From the NCBI GenBank assembly GCA_050183765.1, contig JBFXAZ010000004.1:1-64000 (forward strand): 64,000 nt of DNA, read 5' to 3'. The stretch is from JAFAZJ01 sp050183765. GTDB taxonomy: Bacteria; Pseudomonadota; Alphaproteobacteria; Reyranellales; Reyranellaceae. Under the pieces are notes generated by a model that did no database searches, was not told where the DNA came from, and saw only the letters and a list, made by a program, of their open reading frames with translations. Shown here one piece after another: positions 16,612 to 24,207 of this stretch (position 1 is the stretch's first letter; each line of letters opens with the position of its first letter). The translations under genes and the position numbers were made by a program.

Positions 16612-16723
16612 CGTCGTCCTGAGCAAGGGCCGCAGGCCCGCGTCGAAGGACCTTGCCCCGATCGCACCGGCGAGCGTGTTTGAACGAGGCCCTTCGACTT
16701 CGCTTCGCTGCGCTCAGGGCGAC
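16612..16723. repeat. type-A palindromic repeat, copy 4 (diverged long variant)
   Basis: CCGTCGTCCTGAGC...GTCGAAGGACC on the left and CCTTCGACTTCGCTTCGC...CTCAGGGCGAC on the right, in the promoter side of the gamma-glutamyltransferase-like gene. Confidence 0.7.
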
Positions 16724-16730
16724 GGTACTA

Positions 16731-17339
16731 TCAGCCGGTCCAGTCGCTGACCGCGGCGTCGCGCGCCGGCGGCTCGCGGCCTGCGTAGGCGGCGGGCGCG
16801 GTGCCGATGCCGATGAAGCCCAGCAGGATCTCGGTCTCGCCGATGCCCAGCGCCTTGTGCACGAAGGGGTCGTAGGCGTTGGCGCCGGTCACCCACATGC
16901 CGGCATAGCCCAGCGCATGCATGGCGTTGAGGATGTTGACGCCGGACGCGGCGGCCGACTGCGTCTGCTCGCTGACCGGGATCTTGTGGCCCGGCGTGGT
17001 GCGCGCGACCAGCGCGATGGTCAGCGGCGTGGTGCGCGGCCAGGCGCGCACGCGCTCGATCAGCGACTCCTCGGCATTGGGATCGCGTTGCCTAGTGGCC
17101 TGGGCGAACAGGTCGCCCAGCTTGGCGCGCGCCGTCCCGCGCACGAGGATGAAGCGCACCGGCTTGAGGTTGCCGTGATCCGGCGCGCGCATCGCGGCCT
17201 TCAGGATCGCGTCGATTTCGCCCTGGTTCGGCCCGGGCTCGACCAGCAGGCGGGGCGGCACGGAGACGCGCGACAGCAGGCTGTTCAACGCATCGGCGGA
17301 AGAACGCGGCTCGACCCGCGCCAGAGTTTCAGCGGCCAT
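16731..17339 (-). CDS. nitroreductase-family flavoprotein (YdjA-like)
   Basis: FMN-dependent oxidoreductase of about 202 aa, short form. Family blocks: RRSVxx-like SLLSRVSVPPRLLVEP at the N-terminus, AAMRAPDHGNLKPVRF for FMN binding, AAASGVNILNAMHALGYAGMWVTGANA, and GFIGIGTAP near the C-terminus. It probably reduces quinones or nitro-compounds with NAD(P)H; the true substrate is unknown. Two close ATGs (17348, 17339) lack a good ribosome binding site; 17339 gives the usual length. Confidence 0.87.
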   Translation of the reverse strand: MAAETLARVEPRSSADALNSLLSRVSVPPRLLVEPGPNQGEIDAILKAAMRAPDHGNLKPVRFILVRGTARAKLGDLFAQATRQRDPNAEESLIERVRAWPRTTPLTIALVARTTPGHKIPVSEQTQSAAASGVNILNAMHALGYAGMWVTGANAYDPFVHKALGIGETEILLGFIGIGTAPAAYAGREPPARDAAVSDWTG

Positions 17340-17435
17340 GCCCGACACATAGGCTTGATGAGAACGATTCGCAACTCCCCTTCGGAAGAATTAAGCCGTT
17401 CGCATATCCACCAGCCAGGGCTTGAGACCCAATGT

Positions 17436-17750
17436 CATTTCGGCCTGTTCAAGCTGGGCGCCGATCTAGCCGCCATAAAGCCGAAGCCGTGGCCGCCCGG
17501 GCATCAGGCGTTCCGGGGCGAGATATCGCGGATCGTGCTCGACGCACTGCGCACGGCCAAGGCGCCGATAGCCACGATGGAACTAACGCGCTAGGTGATG
17601 CGACCGCGGGCACTGGACCCAGCCGATATCAGGCTGGCGCGCACCATGTCCCAGCGCGTCGGGGCGTGCCTGCGAGGGCTGCCCCGGCACCATCCGATTG
17701 AAAGTGAGCGCGGGCCAAACGACCTAATGGCTTGGCGACTCGACCGATAG
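17436..17750 (+). pseudogene. remnant of a short conserved hypothetical gene, broken by an amber codon
   Basis: One frame reads LFKLGADLAAIKPKPW...FRGEISRIVLDALR...IATMELTR, then TAG at 17592-17594, then continues without shift: VMRPRALDPADIRLARTMSQ, RVGACLRGL and NDLMAWRLDR to a TAG at 17748. The whole resembles a small uncharacterised protein common in Rhizobiales and Sphingomonadales accessory DNA, with a LFDPDADxxAIKPK block and a (T/A)RxVMxxRGLD block. There the residue at the TAG is usually Gln, so a single CAG to TAG change explains it. The N-terminal part is not recognisable, so it is truncated as well. The family identification is from memory. Confidence 0.55.
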
Positions 17751-17780
17751 AGGGGAACATCGCGGCCAAGGGGCGGACGA

Positions 17781-18038
17781 ATGGCGGCTCGACTTGGCAA
17801 CGTGATTTATTGGGTGGGGCTGGCCGTCATGATTCTGGCCAGCTTGGTGGCCGTATTGATGTTCATCTTCTGGCACAACACCAATCCAGCGCCGCCGCCC
17901 CTCAACGATATTAAAGCCTACAGGGAAACGATGGAATTGAGAGAGCACCTATTGGGCGCTGCCGTAAGGTGGGCGGCCATAAGCATTGGGGGCGGGCTGG
18001 CGGGCCGTGCGGCTCGCTACATACTGGTCGGCCGCTGA
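17781..18038 (+). CDS. small two-helix membrane protein, unrecognised
   Basis: 85-aa protein that I do not recognise. Residues 8-31 form one strong transmembrane helix (VIYWVGLAVMILASLVAVLM). A second hydrophobic stretch near the C-terminus (AAISIGGGLAGRAARYILVG) may be another. AAGGGG lies about 10 nt before the ATG. It lies inside the lower-GC island, directly after the amber-broken remnant and convergent with the next gene. Confidence 0.55.
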   Translation: MAARLGNVIYWVGLAVMILASLVAVLMFIFWHNTNPAPPPLNDIKAYRETMELREHLLGAAVRWAAISIGGGLAGRAARYILVGR

Positions 18039-18084
18039 GCAGACGGTCGAATGATTTGATAGCGGTGGGCCCGGCAAATCCAAA

Positions 18085-18771
18085 TCAAGGGACGTTGAAC
18101 GGCCACCATTTATAAGCTGGAGATATCGCCAGATAGACGCCTACAGCGAGCGCCGCCAGACCTACGACAAGGCCAATTGTCGTCGCGTAAAAGCCGCTTC
18201 TCGAGAACCAGGAATCCGAGCTCCGACTGGCATTCTGACGATTTATTTCGGCCAGCAGGTCAGGCGCTACGGCCTCCATTGTCTTATGCAGCTCCTCAAG
18301 CCGAGGCAAATGCTTCGCGTTGATTTCGTCATATATCTCCTGCCGCCGGAGCCTATCCTCTCGCGATAGCGCCATGAACTCGTTCACTGTCCGAATCTCG
18401 GTGACCATCACTCCATACTGGGGGAAGTGAAGCATCACCAAGGAGAGAGAGAAGTCTTCCACCATTGCCGAAAGGTTATTGTGGAAGAATAGAACAAGAG
18501 CATCCGTCACATCCGCATGCGCCCGGACGCAGTTGTTCCGTACCTCGACGATGATCTTGTCGAGTCGTTCGAGTTTATCCTGTTCGCTTAAGGCCGGATC
18601 GCCGATGACCGCCAAGGCATCGACCAGCAACCGGCCAGCGTATCGCAGTTCGTTGATGGCACCTAAGACAACCTCTAAGCGCGTCCGCTCAACTCGCTTT
18701 AGATGCAATTCGACCTTGTTCCAAAGGGTCTTAATTTCATCTAGTCGACGTTGCATGTCGGGCGTGAGCAC
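18085..18771 (-). CDS. coiled-coil tail-anchored membrane protein, unrecognised
   Basis: 228-aa hypothetical protein starting at a GTG (18771) with GGGGAG nine bases upstream. Longer in-frame starts have no such signal. Residues 5-180 are highly charged and helical, with heptad-like runs (MQRRLDEIKTLWNKVELHLK; EEIYDEINAKHLPRL-type segments). The end is one transmembrane helix (ATTIGLVVGLAALAVGVYLA) with a short WWPFNVP tail, so the bulk should face the cytoplasm. Base composition is visibly less GC-rich than the flanks, suggesting acquisition by transfer. No function can be named. Confidence 0.65.
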   Translation of the reverse strand: MLTPDMQRRLDEIKTLWNKVELHLKRVERTRLEVVLGAINELRYAGRLLVDALAVIGDPALSEQDKLERLDKIIVEVRNNCVRAHADVTDALVLFFHNNLSAMVEDFSLSLVMLHFPQYGVMVTEIRTVNEFMALSREDRLRRQEIYDEINAKHLPRLEELHKTMEAVAPDLLAEINRQNASRSSDSWFSRSGFYATTIGLVVGLAALAVGVYLAISPAYKWWPFNVP

Positions 18772-18859
18772 AACCTGAGACTCCCCGTATGATTTTGCCG
18801 AGGGGAGGCGGCAGAAGTGATCACGCTTCTGCTGCCTCTCCTCAATTATTTTATTTTGC

Positions 18860-19081
18860 CTAGTTCTTCTTGAACGGGATCCCGGCCCGCGTAAGCATGG
18901 CGGCCCGTTCACGCTCGAACATCGCCGGCGTAAAGACATACCCGGCCTTCAGGGCGACGTTTCCGCGCCCGAAGCGGCAGCCGGCGTTGATCGCGATGCG
19001 CTCGACGCGCAGTTCATACTCCGGCCAAGTGATCGCGGTCGTTCGCCGACGCAATGGCGTCGTATCGATCCGACTAGTCAT
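18860..19081 (-). CDS. 73-aa hypothetical protein
   Basis: Short basic protein that I do not recognise (starts MTSRIDTTPLRRRTTAITWP). AAGGA six bases before the ATG supports translation. The middle reads YELRVERIAINAGCRFGRGN, the end FERERAAMLTRAGIPFKKN. There is no membrane segment or signal peptide. It is the gene upstream of, and co-directional with, the coiled-coil membrane protein, with 88 bp between them. Low-GC island member; possibly a small phage or plasmid-borne DNA-associated protein, which is a guess. Confidence 0.5.
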   Translation of the reverse strand: MTSRIDTTPLRRRTTAITWPEYELRVERIAINAGCRFGRGNVALKAGYVFTPAMFERERAAMLTRAGIPFKKN

Positions 19082-19339
19082 GTTAAGTCCTTCGCCCCCT
19101 CATTCAGCCTAGCCGTCGGCGCGACTACGGCTGTCCCACATCAGTTAGAACTGAATGTGGCGAAAGCGGGAAAATGCCACCAAGGAGTGGCACTTGCAAC
19201 GATGACAAAGGGCCAGACGTCGCCATTGGGCCGCCGTGTTCCTCCGACGTTCCCCTGCTGACTACATATAGACTAATTGATCAGATTTCCAAGCTAAATC
19301 TCGGGTTAGTCAAGAAAGGGCCCGCGACCACGAGTCGCT
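19082..19339. other. intergenic, lower-GC; two short inverted repeats only
   Basis: No convincing gene. An imperfect inverted repeat CCACATCAGTT/AACTGAATGTGG lies at 19136-19160 and TGCCAC/GTGGCA at 19174-19191. A plus-strand open frame from 19174 lacks protein-like character. Perhaps degraded mobile-element DNA continuous with the transposase relic to the right. Confidence 0.5.
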
Positions 19340-19525
19340 TCACACCTGCATATGACGCTGCCAATACCCCTTCCACGTGCGCGACACTGGATGCGCCATT
19401 GGGGCGGCGACAACCGGCCGATGGAGCGCGCTGTTGCTCTGGCGGCGGTTATCCTCGCGTCACGCCATTTCCTGAGTGTAGGCGACCAGATACATGCCGC
19501 TGACGTGGTGGTGCTGGCCGATCTC
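19340..19525 (-). pseudogene. IS1595/ISXO2-type transposase C-terminal relic
   Basis: Read leftwards, the frame gives EIGQHHHVSGMYLVAYTQEM, then A, then a TGA stop, then REDNRRQSN, and further on RTWKGYWQRHM before a final TGA. This looks like the C-terminal end of IS1595-superfamily transposases: an HH(I/V)SxxYLxxYxxExxWREDNRR block with a closing GYWQRH. The internal TGA falls where Trp is expected (TGG to TGA). No start, catalytic domain or terminal repeats are left. It sits between the hypothetical genes and the phasin terminator. Identification is from memory of the family. Confidence 0.5.
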
Positions 19526-19542
19526 AGCGCGCGGCGTAGGCA

Positions 19543-19570
19543 CAAAAGAAAAGCCCGCGTGAGCGGGCTT
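19543..19570 (-). terminator. rho-independent terminator of the phasin gene
   Basis: Read leftwards: AAGCCCGC, TCAC loop, GCGGGCTT, then TTCTTTTG. It lies 25 bp after the phasin stop. Confidence 0.88.
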
Positions 19571-19594
19571 CTCCGGAGGGGCGTCTCGAAAGAC

Positions 19595-20041
19595 TTAGGC
19601 GGCCTTGGCCGGCGCGACCTTGGCATAGCCGTCGCGGACGGCCTTCTCGATCTCGCCGTAGCCCTTGCGCGCGATGTCGGCGATCTCGCGGACCTGCTCG
19701 ACATTGGCCTTGCCGTAGTCGCGCACGAACTCGAGCTGCACGTTGGTCGCCTCGCCCAGGCACTTGGCGCCGGCGAGCTTGCCGATCATGCCCAAGGTCG
19801 CCTCGACGTTCTGGTGCGCGGCCTTCATCAGGCTGTTGGTGATCTGGGCGGTGCCGTTCAGCGACAGGGTGGCGACGTCATGGATCGTCGCGGCGACGCC
19901 CTCGGCGCCGGTGTGGACGCGCGCGGCGCGCTCCTTGCCGGTCTCGGTCGCCTTGCGCACGAAGTCGCGCGCGGCCTCGGGAATCTGGGACACGACGTCG
20001 TTGAGGGTCGCGGTCGGGTTCGGGGTGCTGGTCTCGGTCAT
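19595..20041 (-). CDS. phasin-family protein
   Basis: 148-aa helical protein of the phasin family, which coat polyhydroxyalkanoate granules. Residues 15-140 are amphipathic helices with the family pattern of regularly spaced hydrophobics (ATLSLNGTAQITNSLMKAAH; FVRDYGKANVEQVREIADIA) and an Ala/Lys-rich end (APAKAA). I prefer the ATG at 20041, with GAGGA 11 bases upstream, over the ATG at 20053, which has no room for a ribosome site. It is monocistronic: own promoter with palindromic operator upstream, strong terminator downstream. The phasin fold is clear; granule association is inferred, helped by the operator. Confidence 0.87.
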   Translation of the reverse strand: MTETSTPNPTATLNDVVSQIPEAARDFVRKATETGKERAARVHTGAEGVAATIHDVATLSLNGTAQITNSLMKAAHQNVEATLGMIGKLAGAKCLGEATNVQLEFVRDYGKANVEQVREIADIARKGYGEIEKAVRDGYAKVAPAKAA

Positions 20042-20109
20042 GGCTTTGTCCATCCTCGCAATGAGCTATGGGTTAAGGTCGCGTCCGCGGATCGGCCCGC
20101 GCTGAAGAG

Positions 20110-20163
20110 GATATAGCCCACCCCATGCTGCATTGCAACATGATAATTGTTGCGACGCAACAA
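20110..20163 (-). promoter_or_regulatory. phasin promoter with two palindromic operators (PhaR-type)
   Basis: Reading leftwards, TTGCAA (20133-20138) and TATATC (20110-20115) form a -35/-10 pair with a 17-bp spacer. TGCTGCATTGCAACA (20126-20140), a near-palindrome, covers the -35. TTGTTGCGACGCAACAA (20147-20163) is a perfect palindrome just upstream. TGC/GCA-rich dyads of this kind are bound by PhaR/PhbF-type repressors that sense PHA granules. Confidence 0.65.
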
Positions 20164-20235
20164 GCGGCAGCGAAGCCGTGATTCAGCCCGATTTATCAGG
20201 TGATTAGCCGGTTCCATGAAAATGCGAGCAGCGCC

Positions 20236-21519
20236 ATGACCCTTGCCCTGACCAACGACGGTACCCGCGACGCCGAGCGCCTGCGCGAGCTGCGCCGGAC
20301 GCGGGCCGCCGCCACCGGCCTGCTGGTCGTCTGCCTGCTGGTGCTGGCCGGCGCGCGCTATGCCGAGCGCTTTCACCCCGCCTTCGCCTTCCTCGCCGCC
20401 TTCGCCGAAGCGGCCGCGATCGGCGGGCTGGCCGACTGGTACGCCGTCGTCGCCCTGTTCCGCCGGCCGCTGGGCCTGCCGATCCCGCACACCGCCATCG
20501 TGCCGCGCAACCAGGCGCGCATCGCCGACAGCCTGGGCGAGTTCATCGAGCGCCACTTCCTCGCCGACCAGCCGGTGGCCACCGAGCTGCGCAAGGTCGA
20601 TTTCGCCGCGATGATCGCCGACTGGCTGGCCGATCGGAAGCAGAGCGACGACCTCGCGCGCTTCGCGCTGCGGCTGCTGCCGCAGGCGCTCAACGCCATG
20701 GACGGCTCCGGCCTGCGCGGCTTCCTCGCCCGGCGCGTGGTCGAGCGGCTGGAGACGGTGGAGATCGCGCCGCTGGCCGCCGGCCTGCTCGATGCCGTCA
20801 CGCATGATCGCCGACACCAGCGCATCCTCGACGAGTTGCTGGTGGCGCTGGCGCAGCTGCTGTCCAATGCCGAGGCGCTCGACGCCATCCGCGACAAGAT
20901 CCGCAAGGAGCTGCCGACCCTGTTCCGGCTGTTCCAGGCCGACGCCTACGTGCTGCGCAAGCTGGTGAGCTCCGTCTCGGCGTTCCTCGAGGAAGTGCGC
21001 GCCGACGAGAACCATGCGGTACGCGGCGAGTTCGATCGCTTCATCGCCGGCTTCATCGACAAGCTGCGCGGCTCGCCCGACTACGCCCAGCGCCTCGACG
21101 GTCTGCGCAAGGATCTGCTGGCGCGGCCGGAGATCCGCACACTGGCCGAAGGCATCTGGGAAAGCGTGCGCGGCTTCATCGAGCGCGAGACGCAGTCGCC
21201 GTCGTCGATGGTACGCGGCGCGCTGACCGACCTGCTGGTCGAGGTCGGCGGCAAGCTGCGCGAGGATCCTTCGATCCGCGCCGACATCAACGAAGGCATG
21301 GTCACCGTGCTGCGCACCTTCGTCGCCAACCAGAAGAGCGGCATCTCGCGCTTCGTCGCCGACCAGGTGAAGTCGTGGCAGGTCGATCAGCTGATCCGCA
21401 TGATCGAGCTCAATGTCGGCCGCGACCTGCAATACATCCGCTTCAACGGCGCGCTGATCGGCGGGCTGGCGGGACTGGGCCTCCATACGGCGGAGGTGCT
21501 GCTCAAGCTGTCATCCTGA
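20236..21519 (+). CDS. DUF445-family membrane protein
   Basis: 427-aa protein of the DUF445 (YjiN-like) family. An N-terminal hydrophobic pair (AAATGLLVVCLLVLAGA and FAFLAAFAEAAAIGGLADWYAVVALF) includes the family hallmark GGLADWYAVVALFRRPLG. A long helical soluble region follows, then a final hydrophobic segment (FNGALIGGLAGLGLHTAEVLL). Function is unknown; some members are linked to cell-envelope stress. The stop TGA and last Ser codons come from the start of a type-A repeat. Divergent from the phasin gene. Confidence 0.88.
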   Translation: MTLALTNDGTRDAERLRELRRTRAAATGLLVVCLLVLAGARYAERFHPAFAFLAAFAEAAAIGGLADWYAVVALFRRPLGLPIPHTAIVPRNQARIADSLGEFIERHFLADQPVATELRKVDFAAMIADWLADRKQSDDLARFALRLLPQALNAMDGSGLRGFLARRVVERLETVEIAPLAAGLLDAVTHDRRHQRILDELLVALAQLLSNAEALDAIRDKIRKELPTLFRLFQADAYVLRKLVSSVSAFLEEVRADENHAVRGEFDRFIAGFIDKLRGSPDYAQRLDGLRKDLLARPEIRTLAEGIWESVRGFIERETQSPSSMVRGALTDLLVEVGGKLREDPSIRADINEGMVTVLRTFVANQKSGISRFVADQVKSWQVDQLIRMIELNVGRDLQYIRFNGALIGGLAGLGLHTAEVLLKLSS

Positions 21520-21553
21520 GCGAAGCGAGGTCCTTCACTATGGTCAGGACGAC
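21510..21553. repeat. type-A palindromic repeat, copy 5a (short)
   Basis: GTCATCCTGAGCGAAGCGAG followed shortly by a truncated right arm (GGTCAGGACGAC). First of two tandem copies; its left end supplies the stop codon of the DUF445 gene. Confidence 0.8.
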
Positions 21554-21564
21554 ATCTTGAGATT

Positions 21565-21642
21565 GTCATCCTGAGCGAAGCGAAGGATCCCGCGGCGTGC
21601 CAATTGCACCACCGCGAGGTCCTTCGCTGCGCTCAGGACGAC
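21565..21642. repeat. type-A palindromic repeat, copy 5b
   Basis: Complete copy: arms GTCATCCTGAGCGAAGCGAA and TTCGCTGCGCTCAGGACGAC, with inner ATCCCGCGG/CCGCGAGGT. It is tandem to 5a after 11 bp. Confidence 0.85.
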
Positions 21643-21648
21643 AGCAGG

Positions 21649-22422
21649 TCAGACCCTATCCGGATCGAGATAGACCGCGCGCTTCCAGCCTTGGCGCTCG
21701 AACGGCTTCCAGCCGTCCTCGGGCTGCGCCAGGCGGTCGGCGATGGCGTAGACGGCGGCGGGGTTGTGGCCCAGGCCGCAATGGCTGCCGACGATCTCGA
21801 TATTGTCGACCATCGGACCGGCGACCTCGCGGCAGGCCTGCCAGGCGCAGATGCCGTCGTCGCGGCTGTAGATCGCGGTGGTCGGCACAGGCGGCGGCTG
21901 GCGCAGCCCGTCGATGCGGCTGGAGCCGCGCTCCGGCACCTTCTGGCCGCTGGCCCATTCAAAAACACGCCAGGCATTGGTGGCGCGCGGATCGCCGGCG
22001 AAGGGGCTGCCCAAGGTGATCACCTGGCGCACCGCGTGCGGATCCTGCTTGGCGAGCTCGCGGGCGAAGACGCCACCCAGGCTCCAGCCGATCAGGCTGA
22101 CCTTGCGGCCATGGCGCCGGTGCAGCTCCAGCAACCGCTCGCGCATGCCGTCCTCGATGCCCTCGCGCGGGCCGAGGTTGCGGCCCAGGCCCCAGCCATG
22201 GGCGGCATAGCCCCGGCCCTTGAGGAAGCCGCGCAGGGGACGCGTGGACGTATCGCTGGCGATCAGGCCGGGCAGCACCAGCACGGGATGGCCGTCGCCG
22301 CGCGGCGCAGCGTGCAGCAGGGGCAGCGAGCCGACGAAGGCACCCAGCTCCCACAGCGCCCGCCCCTCAAGGAACAGCAGGGTTCGGGACGGTGGGCGCA
22401 TGGCCTCGGTGGCATCTGTCAT
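21649..22422 (-). CDS. alpha/beta hydrolase (lipase/esterase-like)
   Basis: 257-aa hydrolase. The nucleophile Ser is in LIGWSLGGVFAREL (about residue 115). Family blocks VLVLPGLIASD (oxyanion region) and ITLGSPFAGDP (lipase-like) follow. The acid is likely Asp in YSRDDGI and the base His in GSHCGLGHNP. No signal peptide, so intracellular. It lies 56 bp downstream of the wax-ester synthase on the same strand, which suggests acyl-ester turnover. The start at 22422 is best by length but has only a weak ribosome site. Confidence 0.85.
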   Translation of the reverse strand: MTDATEAMRPPSRTLLFLEGRALWELGAFVGSLPLLHAAPRGDGHPVLVLPGLIASDTSTRPLRGFLKGRGYAAHGWGLGRNLGPREGIEDGMRERLLELHRRHGRKVSLIGWSLGGVFARELAKQDPHAVRQVITLGSPFAGDPRATNAWRVFEWASGQKVPERGSSRIDGLRQPPPVPTTAIYSRDDGICAWQACREVAGPMVDNIEIVGSHCGLGHNPAAVYAIADRLAQPEDGWKPFERQGWKRAVYLDPDRV

Positions 22423-22478
22423 TCAGGGTCTCGCTGGGGTGAGCCGGTCCGGTGAATATGAAGGTCCGGTGACCGAAT

Positions 22479-23912
22479 TCAAGCCTTGGCGGGCAGCGCC
22501 GCTTCCTTCAGCTCGGCATAGGATTCCTGCAGGTAGTCGCCCAGCACGCCGATATCGGGCACCGCGCGGCGGTCGGCGGTGAGCCCGAAATCGAGGTTCC
22601 CGAGATAGCTCTGCACCGTGAGGTTCAGCGCGCAGCCATGGGTCGGGATCGACACCGGGTAGAGCGCGGCGACCTTGGCGCCGGCGCCGTAGAGCGGCAC
22701 CGGCGGGCCCGGCACGTTGGAGATGCAGACATTCGCCGCCATCGGCATCACGTCGGCGAGGCCCGATCGGCCATAGAGCTCGGCAAGCCCGCGGATCAGG
22801 AACGGCGCGCCGAAAAAGGCATAGTCCTGCGGCATCGCGCTCTTCAGACCGCCGGCCACGGTCTTGGCCTCGGCCGACGAGGCCTGGATCGACTTCAGCC
22901 GTTCCAGCGGATCGGCGATGTGCGTGGCCAGCCCGCACATCATGCCGAAGACCTGGTTGTTGAGGTCGGTGTTGCCCAGCTCGCGCAACGAGATCGGCAC
23001 GAAGGCGATGAGCTGCTCGCTGGGCAATGCGTGGCGGCCCAGCAGGTAGCGGCGCAGCGCGCCCGAACAGATCGCCATGACCACGTCGTTGAGCTTGCCG
23101 CCGGTGGCCTTGGCGATGGCCTTGGCGTCGACCAGCGGCATCGAGCGCGCGGCATACGAACGCTCCTTGGCGATGGCGACGTTGAAGATCGACTTCGGCG
23201 CCAGCAGGCTGGGCATCTCCTTGACCGGCGATTTCGGCAGGTAGGCGTCCATCGGCTGGTCCTTCGCCACCTTGGGGAAGAACATGCTGGCGACGTTGCT
23301 CATCACCTCCGGTGCCGCGCGTATCATGTCGAGCTGGAAGCGCACCATCGAGGTCACCAGATCGGCGACGGGATTGCCCGAAGCCACCGACGTGCCGGCG
23401 GGCTTGGGCTCGGGCGGCTTCACCTGGCGTGGCTCCGGCGTCAGGTCGTAGATCGCGTTGGTGATCACCATCCCGGCGCCGCCGTCGACCGCGGCGTGGT
23501 GCACCTTGGAATAGAGCGCGACCTGGCCGGTCTCGATGCCGTCGATCACCACGAACTGCCACAGCGGCCGGCTGCGATCGAGCGTTTGCGCGTGCAGGTC
23601 GGCGATCATCGCCTCGAGTTGCTCGCGGTTGCCCGGCGGCGACAGCGTCACGCGCTTGATGTGATAGGAGATGTCGACGTTCGGATCCTCGATCCACGAG
23701 GGATGGTGGATGTCGAGGATGGTCGGCGAGAGCTTCTTGCTGAAGACAGGCACGAGGTGCAGGCGGCTCACCATCAGGTCGCGGAAGCGCTCGTAGAACG
23801 TGCCCTGGTAGCCTTCCGGCAGGTCGTAGAGCGTGAAGCCCGCGACATGCATCGGCGTCTCGGGAGTCTCGAAATAGAGGAAACTGGCGTCCACGCCGCC
23901 GAGCCGCGTCAT
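22479..23912 (-). CDS. wax ester synthase / diacylglycerol acyltransferase
   Basis: 477-aa bifunctional WS/DGAT acyltransferase that forms wax esters or triacylglycerol from acyl-CoA at the inner membrane or lipid bodies. The catalytic motif HHxxxDG is present as VHHAAVDGGAG (His138, His139, Asp143, Gly144). Other family blocks are LGGVDASFLYFETP at the N-terminus, PLWQ, and NVPGPPVPLYGAGA near the C-terminus. The start at 23912 has GGGAGGA at good spacing. Divergent from a CYP102-type P450 across a gap that holds a type-B repeat, and followed by an alpha/beta hydrolase. This is a probable storage-lipid locus, together with the phasin nearby. Confidence 0.93.
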   Translation of the reverse strand: MTRLGGVDASFLYFETPETPMHVAGFTLYDLPEGYQGTFYERFRDLMVSRLHLVPVFSKKLSPTILDIHHPSWIEDPNVDISYHIKRVTLSPPGNREQLEAMIADLHAQTLDRSRPLWQFVVIDGIETGQVALYSKVHHAAVDGGAGMVITNAIYDLTPEPRQVKPPEPKPAGTSVASGNPVADLVTSMVRFQLDMIRAAPEVMSNVASMFFPKVAKDQPMDAYLPKSPVKEMPSLLAPKSIFNVAIAKERSYAARSMPLVDAKAIAKATGGKLNDVVMAICSGALRRYLLGRHALPSEQLIAFVPISLRELGNTDLNNQVFGMMCGLATHIADPLERLKSIQASSAEAKTVAGGLKSAMPQDYAFFGAPFLIRGLAELYGRSGLADVMPMAANVCISNVPGPPVPLYGAGAKVAALYPVSIPTHGCALNLTVQSYLGNLDFGLTADRRAVPDIGVLGDYLQESYAELKEAALPAKA

Positions 23913-24040
23913 CGCATCCTCCCGTTCGTGCACGCGGCCCGCGCCTTGAAGCGCTTGTGATCGCCCGCCCGAGCCATTTCGGCGCAAAGCGGGTCGGTTG
24001 GCAAGCAAGCCGTGCTACGCTGCCTGCGCCTGTCCTTTGT

Positions 24041-24172
24041 CTTACCGTCCCCCGGAGGGGAAGGTGCCCGCAGGGCGGAAGGGGGATGTCGAACACGGAT
24101 ACCGATGTCGTTGCGGTATCCCCCATCCGTCGCGCTGCGCGCGCCACCTTCCCCCTCCGGAGGAAGGTAAGA
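24041..24172. repeat. type-B composite palindromic repeat, copy 3
   Basis: Left tip CTTACCGTCCCCCGGAGGGG, right tip CCTTCCCCCTCCGGAGGAAG, with inner arms GCGGAAGGGGGATG and ATCCCCCATCCGTC. It lies in the divergent promoter region between WS/DGAT and the P450. Confidence 0.85.
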
Positions 24173-24207
24173 CGAAGCCAGCAGCCTGTATCTGGAGGAA
24201 ACATCCC

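Noticed and set aside
13798..16626. Long minus-strand frame covering FAH and gamma-glutamyltransferase genes
   Set aside because: Out of frame with both real genes and passes through a type-B repeat.
19174..19503. 109-codon plus-strand frame in the island
   Set aside because: No hydrophobic core or recognisable domain, and it runs antisense through the transposase relic.
19340..19525. In-frame TGA in the transposase relic as a second selenocysteine codon
   Set aside because: The position is Trp in the family, there is no U-x-x-C context or SECIS-like hairpin, and the gene has lost its other parts.
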